Source: Actinomadura mexicana (GTDB lineage Bacteria > Actinomycetota > Actinomycetes > Streptosporangiales > Streptosporangiaceae). Taken from it: a stretch of DNA of 64,000 bases. Of this stretch, positions 7,904 to 16,094 are shown in pieces. The notes under the pieces are model-generated. The model worked only from the letters and a program-made list of their open reading frames with translations, had not been told where the DNA came from and did not search any database. The position numbers were made by a program, and so were the translations under genes. Positions within the stretch are counted from its first letter, which is position 1. Every line of letters begins with the position of its first letter. The stretch spans positions 124,001-188,000 of the forward strand of contig NZ_FZNP01000013.1 of assembly GCF_900188105.1 (NCBI RefSeq). Reading direction: 5' to 3'.

Positions 7904-9505
7904 TCAGGAGCCTGACAACGTGCGGCCCTCCGCGGCGGGCACGGGGACGTCCTGCTTCGCGGGTTCCGACGAGCCTGCGAGGTCGAGGCTGTCGCGCAGG
8001 GTCACCGGCTTGAGGAACGCCGCCGCGAGGATGCCGACGATCGCGATCGCCGCGGAGATCAGGAAGATGTGGCCGGTGGCGTCGCCGTAGGCGGCCCGGA
8101 CGATCTCCTGGACGGGGGCGGGCAGCGCGCGGATGTCGAGGGTGCCCGCGTCGCCCCCGCCCGCGCCCGGGTTCACCCCGAGCTCGCGCAGCCCGTCGGC
8201 GATCCGGCTCGCGACCTGGTTCGCCAGGACGGCGCCGAGCACCGAGACGCCGACCGTCCCGCCGAGGGAGCGGAAGAACGTGACCGTCCCGCTCGCGGCG
8301 CCGACCTCGTGCAGGTGCACCGAGTTCTGCACGACGAGGACGAGGTTCTGCATCGTCATGCCGACCCCGGCGCCGACCAGGAACATCGCGGCGCCGATGA
8401 AGACGAGCGAGGTCTGGTGGTCGATGGTGGCCAGCAGGCCGAACCCGGCGGTCAGCACGATCGTCCCGATGAGGATGTAGGGCTTGACCTTGCCGGTCTT
8501 GGACGCGAGGCGCCCGGCGACGGTGGACGCGCCGAACACGCCGAGCATCATCGGGAACGTGAGCAGGCCCGCCTTGGTCGGGCTGTAGCCGCGCCCGATC
8601 TGGAAGTACTGGCCGAGGAAGACGGCGCCGCCGAACATCGCCATGCCGACGGCGAGGCTGGCGGTGATCGCGAGCGCGGTGTTGCGGCGCGCCACGATGT
8701 CCAGCGGGACGATCGGCTCCGCCGCGCGGGACTCGACCCACACGGCCGCGGCGAGCAGCACGACGCCGGAGCCGGCCATCGCGGCCGTCTGCCACGACAG
8801 CCAGGCGAAGTTCTCGCCGACGAAGGTGACCCAGATCAGCAGCACGCTGACGCCGGCGGCGATGAGCGTCGCGCCCACGTAGTCGATCCTGACGTTCGGC
8901 CGCCGGACGTGCGGGAGGCGCAGGGTCTTCTGCAGCAGCCCGAAGGCCACGACCGCGAACGGCACGCCGATGAAGAAGCACCAGCGCCAGCCGAGCGCGG
9001 AGTCGACGATGAGCCCGCCGAGCAGCGGCCCGCCGACCGTGGCGACGGCCATCACGCCGCCGAGGTAGCCGTAGTAGCGGCCCCGGTCGCGCGGGCTGAT
9101 CATCGCCGCCATGATGATCTGGACGAGGATCTGCAGCGCGCCGACGCCGAGGCCCTGCACCGCGCGGAACGCGATGAGCTGCGCGGTGCTCTGCGCGAAC
9201 CCGGACGCCACCGACGCCAGCACGAAGATGCCGACGCCCGCCTGGAGCAGCATCTTCTTGTCGTAGAGGTCGGCCAGCTTGCCCCAGATCGGGGTGCTGG
9301 CGGTCGACACGAGCAGCGTCGCGGTGACGACCCAGGTGTACTGCGACTGGCTGCCCTTGAGCGCACCGATGATCTGCGGCAGAGCGGTGGACACGACGGT
9401 GCTGCTCAGCATCGCCACGAACAGCACCAGCAGCAGGCCGCTGAGCGCTTCGAGGATCTGGCGGTGCGACATCGGGACCGATCTCGCGGGGACCTGCTCG
9501 GTCAA
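7904..9505 (-). CDS. DHA2-family MFS drug exporter (EmrB/QacA type)
   Basis: A 14-span major facilitator. It shows MSHRQILEALSGLLLVLFVA at the first helix, motif A (GKLADLYDKKMLL) between helices 2 and 3, and motif C-like GGPLLGGLIVD in helix 5, typical of proton-coupled multidrug antiporters. I place the start at TTG 9505 because GGAGG sits 6 bases upstream; the internal ATG at 9472 has no clear ribosome site, and homologues commonly carry a TEQ-like leader before MSHRQ. The gene is divergent from the adjacent TetR repressor gene, the usual arrangement for ligand-induced efflux. Confidence 0.87.
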   Translation of the reverse strand: MTEQVPARSVPMSHRQILEALSGLLLVLFVAMLSSTVVSTALPQIIGALKGSQSQYTWVVTATLLVSTASTPIWGKLADLYDKKMLLQAGVGIFVLASVASGFAQSTAQLIAFRAVQGLGVGALQILVQIIMAAMISPRDRGRYYGYLGGVMAVATVGGPLLGGLIVDSALGWRWCFFIGVPFAVVAFGLLQKTLRLPHVRRPNVRIDYVGATLIAAGVSVLLIWVTFVGENFAWLSWQTAAMAGSGVVLLAAAVWVESRAAEPIVPLDIVARRNTALAITASLAVGMAMFGGAVFLGQYFQIGRGYSPTKAGLLTFPMMLGVFGASTVAGRLASKTGKVKPYILIGTIVLTAGFGLLATIDHQTSLVFIGAAMFLVGAGVGMTMQNLVLVVQNSVHLHEVGAASGTVTFFRSLGGTVGVSVLGAVLANQVASRIADGLRELGVNPGAGGGDAGTLDIRALPAPVQEIVRAAYGDATGHIFLISAAIAIVGILAAAFLKPVTLRDSLDLAGSSEPAKQDVPVPAAEGRTLSGS

Positions 9506-9654
9506 GGAACGCCTCCGGCTGAAGTGGGCCACGGTGGGGTGGGCCTCTCCGGGTGAAGTGGGAACGAGGGGATCAACTTCCGTCCCGCCAACTTTATTCC
9601 CACTGCGCAAATTTTCGCGTTGGGCATCTTTTTGCCCGCTAGGCTGGGGCGACC

Positions 9655-10239
9655 ATGGAGACCACCGGCGGGCTGCGCGAGCGCAAGAAGGAGGCGACGC
9701 GCCGCGCGCTGCACGAGGCCGCGGTGCGCCTCGCCGTCGAGCACGGCCTGGACGAGATCACCGTCGAGGCCATCGCCGACGCGGCGGGCGTGTCCCGCCG
9801 CACCTTCTCCAACTACTTCGCCGGCAAGGAGGACGCCCTCCTCTACGGCGACGAGCAGCGGATGAACGCCGTGCTGGAGACCTTCGCGTCCCGCCCGCCC
9901 GGCGAGTCGTCCTGGACGGCGCTGCGCGCCTCGCTGGACGCGCTGCACGCGGAGGCCGGCGAACTGGACCCCCAATGGGCCGCGCAGACGCGCCTCGCCC
10001 GCAAGCACCCGTCCGTCCTCGGGCGGCAGCTCGCCACCTACGCCGAGTTCGAGCGCGCCCTCGCCGACCTGATCGCCTCCCGCGACGGCCTCCCGCACCT
10101 GCGCGCCCGCGTCATGGCCGGCGCCTTCATGACCGCGCTGCGCATCGCGTCCCTGACCTGGATCGAGGAGCAGCCCGTCCGCCCCCTCGCCGAGGTCGCG
10201 GCCGAGACCCTCACCGAGATGGCCCGCGAGTTCCGCTGA
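9655..10239 (+). CDS. TetR-family transcriptional repressor
   Basis: 194 residues. The N-terminal 60 contain the TetR helix-turn-helix: DEITVEAIADAAGVSRRTFSNYFAGKE. The variable C-terminal ligand domain ends with EQPVRPLAEVAAETLTEMAREF. It is divergent from the DHA2 exporter, with 149 bases between them, so it most likely represses that exporter and itself. The intergenic region holds GGGCA-N6-TGCCC at 9622-9637, a possible half of its operator, and TAGGCT at 9640-9645 as a -10-like hexamer 9 bases before the ATG. Confidence 0.88.
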   Translation: METTGGLRERKKEATRRALHEAAVRLAVEHGLDEITVEAIADAAGVSRRTFSNYFAGKEDALLYGDEQRMNAVLETFASRPPGESSWTALRASLDALHAEAGELDPQWAAQTRLARKHPSVLGRQLATYAEFERALADLIASRDGLPHLRARVMAGAFMTALRIASLTWIEEQPVRPLAEVAAETLTEMAREFR

Positions 10240-10314
10240 GCCCGGCCACGGCGGACGGCCGATCGAAGACCTTGAAGTCCCGAATGATCGACCCGAACCC
10301 CGGGAGCCGACGTG

Positions 10315-12048
10315 TCAGGGGCGGGGGATGTTGCGCAGGTTGCTGCGGGCCAGGTCGAGCATCTTGCCGACGCCGCCGGTGAGGACGGTCTTGCCGGCCG
10401 ACAGCGCGAAGCCCTTCACCTGCTGCGCCGTGATGCGCGGCGGGAGGGACAGCGCGTTCGGGTCGGTCACGACGTCCACCAGGTAGGGGCCGGGCGCGGC
10501 GAGCGCCCGCTCCATCACGGTGCGCACGTCGGACGGGCGCTCCACCCGCGCCGACTCGATGCCGGCCGCCTCGGCGATCGCGGCGTAGTCGACGGGCTCG
10601 TGGTCGGTCTCGTAGGACGGCAGGCCGTCCACCATCATCTCCAGCTTCACCATGCCGAGCGACGCGTTGTCGAACAGAATGATCTTCACGGGGACGCGGT
10701 GCAGCCGCACCGTGAGCAGCTCGCCGAGCAGCATGCCGAGACCGCCGTCGCCGGAGATCGAGACGACCTGGCGTCCGGGCGCGCCGAACTGGGCGCCGAT
10801 GGCGTGCGGGAGCGCGTTGGCCATGGAGCCGTGGACGAACGAGCCCATCACGCGGCGGCGCCCGTTCGGGGTGATGTAGCGGGCGGCCCAGACGTTGCAC
10901 ATCCCGGTGTCCACGGTGAAGATCGCGTCGTCGTCGGCGAGGTCGTCCAGGACGCCGGCGACGTACTCGGGGTGGATCGGGATGTGCCGGTCGATGTCGC
11001 GGGTGTAGGCGGAGACCACGTTCTCCAGCGCCCGCGTGTGGCGCTGCAGCATCTCGTCGAGATAGGAGCGGTCGTGCTTCTGCTCGACCTTGTCCAGGAC
11101 GAGCCGGATCGTCTCCCCGACGTCCCCGTGGACCGCGAGGTCGAGCGGGGTCCGGCGGCCCGGCTTCGACGGGTCGTCGTCCACCTGGACGGTGTTCTTG
11201 CCCGGCAGGAACGGGTCGTAGGGGAAGTCGGTGCCGAGCAGGAGGACGAGATCGGCGTCCTGCATCGCCTCGTAGCAGGCGCCGTAGCCGAGCAGGCCGC
11301 TCATCCCCACGTCGAACGGGTTGTCGTACTGGATCCACTCCTTGCCGCGCAGCGCGTGGCCGACCGGCGAGAGCACCCGGTGCGCCAGCTCGATCACCTC
11401 GGCGTGGGCGTCCCGGACACCGTATCCGCAGAACAGCATCACCTTCCGCGCCCGGTTGAGCGCGCCGGCGAGCTGCTCCACCTGGTCGGACGGGGGACGG
11501 ACGATGCCCTTGCGGACGAGGAAGTCATGCTCGCCGGTGGGGGCCGCGGCGTCACTGCCCGCGACGTCGCCGGGAAGCGTCAGCACGGAGACGCCACCGA
11601 GCCCGATCGCGTGCTGGATCGCGGTCCGCAGGAGGCGCGGCATCTGCTCCGGGGTGACGATCGGCTCGCAGAAGTGGCTGCAGTCGACGAAGAGCCGCTC
11701 GGGGTGGGTCTCCTGGAAGTAGCCGCTGCCGATCTGCACGCTCGGGATCTGCGACGCCAGCGCCAGCACCGGCGCGCCCGACCGGTGCGCGTCGTAAAGG
11801 CCCTGGATGAGGTGGGTGTTGCCGGGGCCGCAGCTGCCCGCGCACACGGCGAGCCGTCCCGTCGTCTGCGCCTCGGCCGCCGCCGCGAACGCGCCCGCCT
11901 CCTCGTTGCGGACGTGCACCCAGTCGATCCCGCGCGTCCGCCGCACGGCGTCCACGACCGGGTTGAGGCTGTCGCCCACCACCCCGTAGATCCGCCGGAC
12001 GCCGGCCTGCCGCAGCACCTCGATGAACTGGTCGGCGACGGTCGCCAT
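10315..12048 (-). CDS. poxB: Thiamine-diphosphate-dependent pyruvate dehydrogenase/oxidase (PoxB type)
   Basis: 577 residues with the three domains of the acetolactate synthase/pyruvate oxidase superfamily. The N-terminal PYR domain (1-175) carries the catalytic Glu in RNEEAGAFAAAAEA and then SCGPGNTHLIQGLYDAH. A central DHS-like domain has GTDFPYDPFLPG. The C-terminal PP domain has the ThDP/Mg motif GDGGLGMLLGELLTVR ending FDNASLGMV. PoxB decarboxylates pyruvate to acetate and passes electrons to quinone at the membrane. The ATG at 12048 follows GGGGAGAGG. The gene is divergent from the MarR gene, and a MarR-like operator lies between them, so the two may share control. Confidence 0.85.
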   Translation of the reverse strand: MATVADQFIEVLRQAGVRRIYGVVGDSLNPVVDAVRRTRGIDWVHVRNEEAGAFAAAAEAQTTGRLAVCAGSCGPGNTHLIQGLYDAHRSGAPVLALASQIPSVQIGSGYFQETHPERLFVDCSHFCEPIVTPEQMPRLLRTAIQHAIGLGGVSVLTLPGDVAGSDAAAPTGEHDFLVRKGIVRPPSDQVEQLAGALNRARKVMLFCGYGVRDAHAEVIELAHRVLSPVGHALRGKEWIQYDNPFDVGMSGLLGYGACYEAMQDADLVLLLGTDFPYDPFLPGKNTVQVDDDPSKPGRRTPLDLAVHGDVGETIRLVLDKVEQKHDRSYLDEMLQRHTRALENVVSAYTRDIDRHIPIHPEYVAGVLDDLADDDAIFTVDTGMCNVWAARYITPNGRRRVMGSFVHGSMANALPHAIGAQFGAPGRQVVSISGDGGLGMLLGELLTVRLHRVPVKIILFDNASLGMVKLEMMVDGLPSYETDHEPVDYAAIAEAAGIESARVERPSDVRTVMERALAAPGPYLVDVVTDPNALSLPPRITAQQVKGFALSAGKTVLTGGVGKMLDLARSNLRNIPRP

Positions 12049-12158
12049 TCGCCTCTCCCCCGCTGAGTCCCCCGGCACTTCCCTCCGCTTCGGCAATGCC
12101 CCCTGGCTTACGGCTGACACCGCTTGACGGCTGACACCCGCGCCCCACGGGGGTTAAA

Positions 12159-12176
12159 TAGTCAATCCATGAACTA
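12159..12176. promoter_or_regulatory. Probable MarR operator, copy 1 (poxB-marR intergenic)
   Basis: The 18-mer TAGTCAATCCATGAACTA is an imperfect inverted repeat (arms TAGTCAA and TGAACTA). It matches 13 of 18 positions with the sequence directly upstream of hmgA. It lies between the divergent poxB-like and MarR genes. Its size and symmetry fit a MarR dimer site. Confidence 0.55.
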
Positions 12177-12197
12177 GATCGATGGGACGGCGAGCGG

Positions 12198-12253
12198 ATG
12201 AGCACGCACAGATGAACACGCACAGATGAGCACGCACAGATGAGCACGGACGG
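12198..12253 (+). repeat. 14-bp tandem repeat carrying three five-codon mini-ORFs before the MarR start
   Basis: The unit ATGAGCACGCACAG is repeated at 12198, 12212 (one change, ATGAACAC) and 12226, and partly at 12240, where the MarR gene begins. Each of the first three ATGs reads M-(S/N)-T-H-R and then TGA, and each TGA overlaps the next ATG as ATGA. The true start therefore lacks its own Shine-Dalgarno and is preceded by three overlapping stop-start junctions. The period is not a multiple of three, so the frames rotate and return to the gene frame after three units. Confidence 0.85.
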
Positions 12254-12773
12254 CGAACCGGAGCCGGACTTCTGGTCGTTCGTCGATCTGGCGGGACGGC
12301 GGCTCTCGGCGGAGTTCGGGTTCCGGCACCGGCTGGCGACGCGGCTGCTGCTGACCCTGAACCGGGCGTCGGCGATCGTCACCTACGACCTGGAGTCCAC
12401 GGTGCACCGGCCGCGCGGCCACTCCTGGTCGGCGTTCCGGCTGCTGTTCGTGACCTGGCTCGCCGGTCCCCTGGAGCCGGGCCGGGCCGCCGCGCTGGCC
12501 GGGATGAGCAGGGCCGCCGTCTCCAACCTGAGCAAGACGCTCGTCGCGAACGGGATGCTCGTGCGCACCCCGGGCGAGCGGGACGGCCGGTCGGTGATCC
12601 TCGCGCTGACCGAGCGGGGGCAGGACGCCATGCTGGAGATCTTCGCCGGGCAGAACGAGCGCGAGCGGCAGTGGGCGGACGTGCTCACCGAGACCGAGCA
12701 GCGGATGCTCATCATGCTGCTGGACAAGCTCATGGCGGGGCGCGGCTCCTTCGACGTCCGCGAGCGGAGCTGA
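12240..12773 (+). CDS. MarR-family transcriptional regulator, probable regulator of homogentisate catabolism
   Basis: 177 residues. The winged helix is visible at about 85-140: GRAAALAGMSRAAVSNLSKTLVANGML is the recognition helix, followed by the wing with Asp-Arg (GERDGRSVILALTERG). The gene lies 82 bases upstream of hmgA in the same direction. The same 18-bp inverted repeat stands before both genes, so it probably represses itself and the hmg operon and is relieved by a pathway aromatic acid. The start at 12240 follows the tandem mini-ORF repeats, and the next ATG in frame is well inside the protein. Confidence 0.85.
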   Translation: MSTDGEPEPDFWSFVDLAGRRLSAEFGFRHRLATRLLLTLNRASAIVTYDLESTVHRPRGHSWSAFRLLFVTWLAGPLEPGRAAALAGMSRAAVSNLSKTLVANGMLVRTPGERDGRSVILALTERGQDAMLEIFAGQNERERQWADVLTETEQRMLIMLLDKLMAGRGSFDVRERS

Positions 12774-12821
12774 TTAGGGCCTTCCCCCCGGAGGGAGAAC
12801 AGCCGTAGGGTCGGCAGAAAA

Positions 12822-12839
12822 TAGTTAATGCGTTAACCA
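12822..12839. promoter_or_regulatory. Probable MarR operator, copy 2 (hmgA promoter)
   Basis: TAGTTAATGCGTTAACCA contains the perfect palindrome GTTAA-TGCG-TTAAC, and the outer bases extend the symmetry to 6 of 7 per arm. It ends 16 bases before the hmgA ATG, next to the ribosome site GGAGGCGAGGG, where a bound repressor would block transcription or start-site clearance. Confidence 0.65.
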
Positions 12840-12855
12840 TCGGAGGCGAGGGAGC

Positions 12856-14061
12856 ATGGCCCACTACCGCCGGGTCGGCCACGTGCCGCCGAAACGCCAC
12901 ACCCAGCACCGTCACATCGGCCGCGGGGACGGCGAGGAGCGGCTTCACTTCGAGGAGCTGATGGGCGAGGAGGGCTTCTCCTCCGACTCGTCGCTGCTGT
13001 ACCACCGGGAGATCCCGTCCGCGATCGTCGACTCGCGGGTCTGGGACGTCCCCGACCAGACCACGACGCCCAACCATCCGCTGCGGCCGCGCCATCTCAA
13101 GCTGCACGAGCTGTTCCCCAAGGAGACGTGGTCCGAGACCGACGTCGTCACCGGCCGCAGGGTCGTCCTCGGCAACGGCGACGTCCGGCTCTCCTACGTC
13201 GTGTCCGCCGCCGACTCGCCGCTGTACCGCAACGCGACCGGCGACGAGATCGTCTACATCGAGTCCGGCACCGCCACGGTCGAGACGATCTTCGGGACGG
13301 TGCGGGCGGAGCAGGGCGACTACGTCGTCATCCCGGCCTCGACCACGCACCGGTGGCTGCCCACCGGCGACCAGCCGCTGCGCGCGTACGCGATCGAGGC
13401 CGCCGGTCACGTCGCGCCGCCGAAGCGCTACCTGTCGCGCTACGGCCAGTTCCTGGAGAGCGCCCCGTACTGCGAGCGGGACCTGCACGCCCCCGCCGAG
13501 CCCCTCCAGGCCGACGGCGCGGACGTCGAGGTCCTCGTCAAGCACCGCACGTCGCGCGGCATCGCCGGCACCCGCCTGACCTACGCGCGCCACCCGTTCG
13601 ACGTCGTCGGCTGGGACGGCTGCCTGTACCCGTTCACGTTCAGCGTCCACGACTTCGAGCCGATCACCGGCCGCGTCCACCAGCCGCCGCCCGTCCACCA
13701 GGTGTTCGAGGGCCCGGGCTTCGTGGTCTGCAACTTCGTGCCGCGCAAGGTGGACTACCACCCGCTGTCGATCCCGGTGCCCTACTACCACTCGAACGTG
13801 GACTCCGACGAGATCATGTTCTACTGCGGCGGCGACTACGAGGCGCGCAAGGGCTCCGGCATCGGGCAGGGCTCGGTCTCGGTGCACCCGGGCGGCCTCG
13901 CGCACGGCCCGCAGCCCGGCGCGTACGAGCGCAGCATCGGCGTCGAGTTCTTCGACGAACTGGCGGTCATGGTCGACACCTTCCGCCCGCTCGAACTGGG
14001 CGAGGGCGGCCTGGCCTGCGAGGACGAGGCGTACGCCTGGACGTGGGCGGGGCGGCGATGA
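12856..14061 (+). CDS. hmgA: Homogentisate 1,2-dioxygenase
   Basis: 401 residues, the short bacterial form. It opens the ring of homogentisate, the intermediate of tyrosine and phenylalanine breakdown, to maleylacetoacetate. The cupin iron site is visible near the C-terminus: a His in PYYHSNVDSDEIMFYCGGDYEA, the Glu in SDEIMFY, and the His in HPGGLAHGPQPG. The start has GGAGGCGAGGG upstream. The stop overlaps the next gene by ATGA, and the operon runs hmgA-unknown-fahA. The likely repressor is the adjacent MarR. Confidence 0.93.
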   Translation: MAHYRRVGHVPPKRHTQHRHIGRGDGEERLHFEELMGEEGFSSDSSLLYHREIPSAIVDSRVWDVPDQTTTPNHPLRPRHLKLHELFPKETWSETDVVTGRRVVLGNGDVRLSYVVSAADSPLYRNATGDEIVYIESGTATVETIFGTVRAEQGDYVVIPASTTHRWLPTGDQPLRAYAIEAAGHVAPPKRYLSRYGQFLESAPYCERDLHAPAEPLQADGADVEVLVKHRTSRGIAGTRLTYARHPFDVVGWDGCLYPFTFSVHDFEPITGRVHQPPPVHQVFEGPGFVVCNFVPRKVDYHPLSIPVPYYHSNVDSDEIMFYCGGDYEARKGSGIGQGSVSVHPGGLAHGPQPGAYERSIGVEFFDELAVMVDTFRPLELGEGGLACEDEAYAWTWAGRR

Positions 14062-14924
14062 CCCCCCGGTTCGCGGTCCCCCCGCTGACGATCCCCCGGT
14101 TCGCGATGGGCCTGTGCGACGACGCCGCCGTCTTCCCGCCGGGGCTCGCGCCGCTCGCCGGCGCCGTCCCGGCGCACCGCGGCCACCGCGCCGCCGCCTA
14201 CGCCGGCCTCGTCGGCCCGCTCGTGCTGCCCGCGACCGCGCTCGACGCCCTGTACCCGCTGCTCGGCGGCGAGCCGCTCGACGTGTCGATCACCGCGCCG
14301 AACGGCCCGTGCGAGGCCGCGAAGGCGGTGGGCGTCGCCGCCGACCTGCCCGTCGAGGTGCACGGGCTGGAGGTCGCCGTCCCGCCCGCCATGGGCCCGG
14401 AGGAGTTCTTCCGCGTGCTCGGCCGCCCCGGCGTGCCCGTGTACGTCGAGATCCCCCGCGACGAGCGGCGGCCCGCGTTCATCGAGGCGGTCGCCGCGCG
14501 CGGCGACCGCGCGAAGTTCCGCACCGGCGGGGTGAAGGCCCACCTGTACCCGGGCCCGGACGAACTGGCCGCCGCCGTCACGGCGGTCGTGGCCGCCGGC
14601 GTGCCGTTCAAGGCGACGGCGGGGCTGCACCACCCCGTCCGGAACACCGACCCGGAGACCGGGTTCCACCAGCACGGCTTCCTGAACCTGCTGCTCGCGA
14701 CCGACGCCGCCCTGGACGGCCGCCCGGACGCCGAGCTCGCCGCCGTCCTGGCCGACCGCGACGCGCCGTCGGTCGCCGCCCGCGTGGCGCGGCTCGGCGA
14801 GGCGCGCACGGCCGCGGCCCGCGCCCGGTTCCTGTCGTTCGGGACGTGCAGCATCACCGACCCCCTGACCGAACTCGCGGACCTCGGGCTGCTCGGGTCC
14901 GCACTCCTGGAGACCACCCGATGA
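14058..14924 (+). CDS. Unknown protein of the homogentisate operon (TIM-barrel-like)
   Basis: 288 residues, cytosolic, coupled by ATGA overlaps to both hmgA and fahA. I do not recognise a named family. Conserved-looking motifs are KFRTGGVKAHLYP (about 155-168), FKATAGLHHPVR (about 183-194) and TGFHQHGFLNLL (about 200-212). The alternation of short strands ending in polar residues with Ala-rich helices resembles a TIM barrel, with a basic/His-rich active site at the strand ends. The pathway step between HmgA and FahA needs maleylacetoacetate isomerase, and no glutathione- or mycothiol-dependent isomerase is seen here, so this protein is a candidate for that step. That role is inference from position only. 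Confidence 0.8.
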   Translation: MTPRFAVPPLTIPRFAMGLCDDAAVFPPGLAPLAGAVPAHRGHRAAAYAGLVGPLVLPATALDALYPLLGGEPLDVSITAPNGPCEAAKAVGVAADLPVEVHGLEVAVPPAMGPEEFFRVLGRPGVPVYVEIPRDERRPAFIEAVAARGDRAKFRTGGVKAHLYPGPDELAAAVTAVVAAGVPFKATAGLHHPVRNTDPETGFHQHGFLNLLLATDAALDGRPDAELAAVLADRDAPSVAARVARLGEARTAAARARFLSFGTCSITDPLTELADLGLLGSALLETTR

Positions 14925-16093
14925 CCCGCGTCGCGATCCCCGAGGACTCCCTCTTCGGGCTCGCCAACCTCCCCTACGGCGTTTTCTCGACCCCGGGCAC
15001 GGCGCCCCGCGTGGGCGTCCGCGTGGCCGACTCCGTCGTGGACCTCGCCGCCTGCCTCGGCGACGGCGTCTTCGCCGCGCCCTCGCTGAACCCGTTCATG
15101 GCCGAGGGCCACGCGCGCTGGGTCGAGGTCCGCGAGCAGGTCCTGGACCTGGTCTCCGAGGACGTCCCGGACGAGGCCGTCCACCTCCTCGACGCGGTGA
15201 CCCTGCACATGCCGTTCGAGGTCGCCGACTACGTGGACTTCTACGCCTCCGAGCACCACGCGTCCAACCTCGGCCGGCTGTTCCGGCCCGGCTCCGAGCC
15301 CCTCATGCCGAACTGGAAGCACCTGCCGGTCGGGTACCACGGCCGCGCCGGGACGGTCGTCCCGTCCGGGACGCCGATCGTGCGCCCGAGCGGGCAGCGC
15401 AAGGGCGAGACCGCGCCCGCCTTCGGGGAGAGCCGCCGCCTGGACATCGAGGCCGAGGTCGGCTTCGTGGTCGGCACCGGCTCGGCGCTGGGCGACCCGG
15501 TGAGCGCGGACGACTTCGACGAGCGCGTGTTCGGCGTCGTCCTGGTCAACGACTGGTCGGCCCGCGACATCCAGGCGTGGGAGTACGTCCCGCTCGGCCC
15601 GTTCCTGGGAAAGAGCTTCGCGACGTCGGTGTCCCACTGGGTCGTCCCGCTCCTCGCCCTGGAGGCCGCCCGCGTCGCCACGCCGCCGCAGGACCCCGAG
15701 CCGCTGCCCTACCTGCGCGAGAAGAACCCGTGGGGCCTGGACCTCGATCTCGCCGTCTCCTGGAACGGGCAGGTCGTCTCCCGCCCGCCCTACCGGGAGA
15801 TGTACTGGTCGCCCGCCCAGATGCTCGCGCACATGACGGTGAACGGCGCCTCTTCCCGCACCGGCGACCTGTTCGCCTCCGGGACGGTCTCGGGCCCGGC
15901 CAAGGACCAGCGCGGCGCCTTCATCGAGCTCACGTGGGGCGGCACGGAGCCCGTGACGGTCGACGGCGAGCCGCGCACCTTCCTGGAGGACGGCGACGAG
16001 GTCTCGATCACCGCCTCGGCCCCCGGCCCCTCCGGTACCCGCATCGGGTTCGGAGAGGTGACCGGCCGGGTGCTCCCCGCCCGCCGGCGGTAG
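14921..16093 (+). CDS. fahA: Fumarylacetoacetase
   Basis: 390 residues. It hydrolyses fumarylacetoacetate to fumarate and acetoacetate, the last step of tyrosine degradation. The N-terminal SH3-like part (FGLANLPYGVFS) is followed by the FAH catalytic domain with DYVDFYASEHHASNLG, the metal-binding Glu residues in RLDIEAEVGFV, and VLVNDWSARDIQAWEYVPLGPF. The GKSFATSVSHWVVPL motif is also typical. The start overlaps the stop of the upstream unknown gene by ATGA, so translation is coupled. It converges on the hydrolase gene at 16095. Confidence 0.94.
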   Translation: MTRVAIPEDSLFGLANLPYGVFSTPGTAPRVGVRVADSVVDLAACLGDGVFAAPSLNPFMAEGHARWVEVREQVLDLVSEDVPDEAVHLLDAVTLHMPFEVADYVDFYASEHHASNLGRLFRPGSEPLMPNWKHLPVGYHGRAGTVVPSGTPIVRPSGQRKGETAPAFGESRRLDIEAEVGFVVGTGSALGDPVSADDFDERVFGVVLVNDWSARDIQAWEYVPLGPFLGKSFATSVSHWVVPLLALEAARVATPPQDPEPLPYLREKNPWGLDLDLAVSWNGQVVSRPPYREMYWSPAQMLAHMTVNGASSRTGDLFASGTVSGPAKDQRGAFIELTWGGTEPVTVDGEPRTFLEDGDEVSITASAPGPSGTRIGFGEVTGRVLPARRR

Positions 16094-16094
16094 G

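Noticed and set aside
5673-8981. Long minus-strand open frame of 1102 codons across the acyl-CoA synthetase and exporter genes
   Set aside because: It is rich in Arg, Pro and Gly with no domain, and runs out of phase over two well-supported genes; it is a GC-rich shadow.
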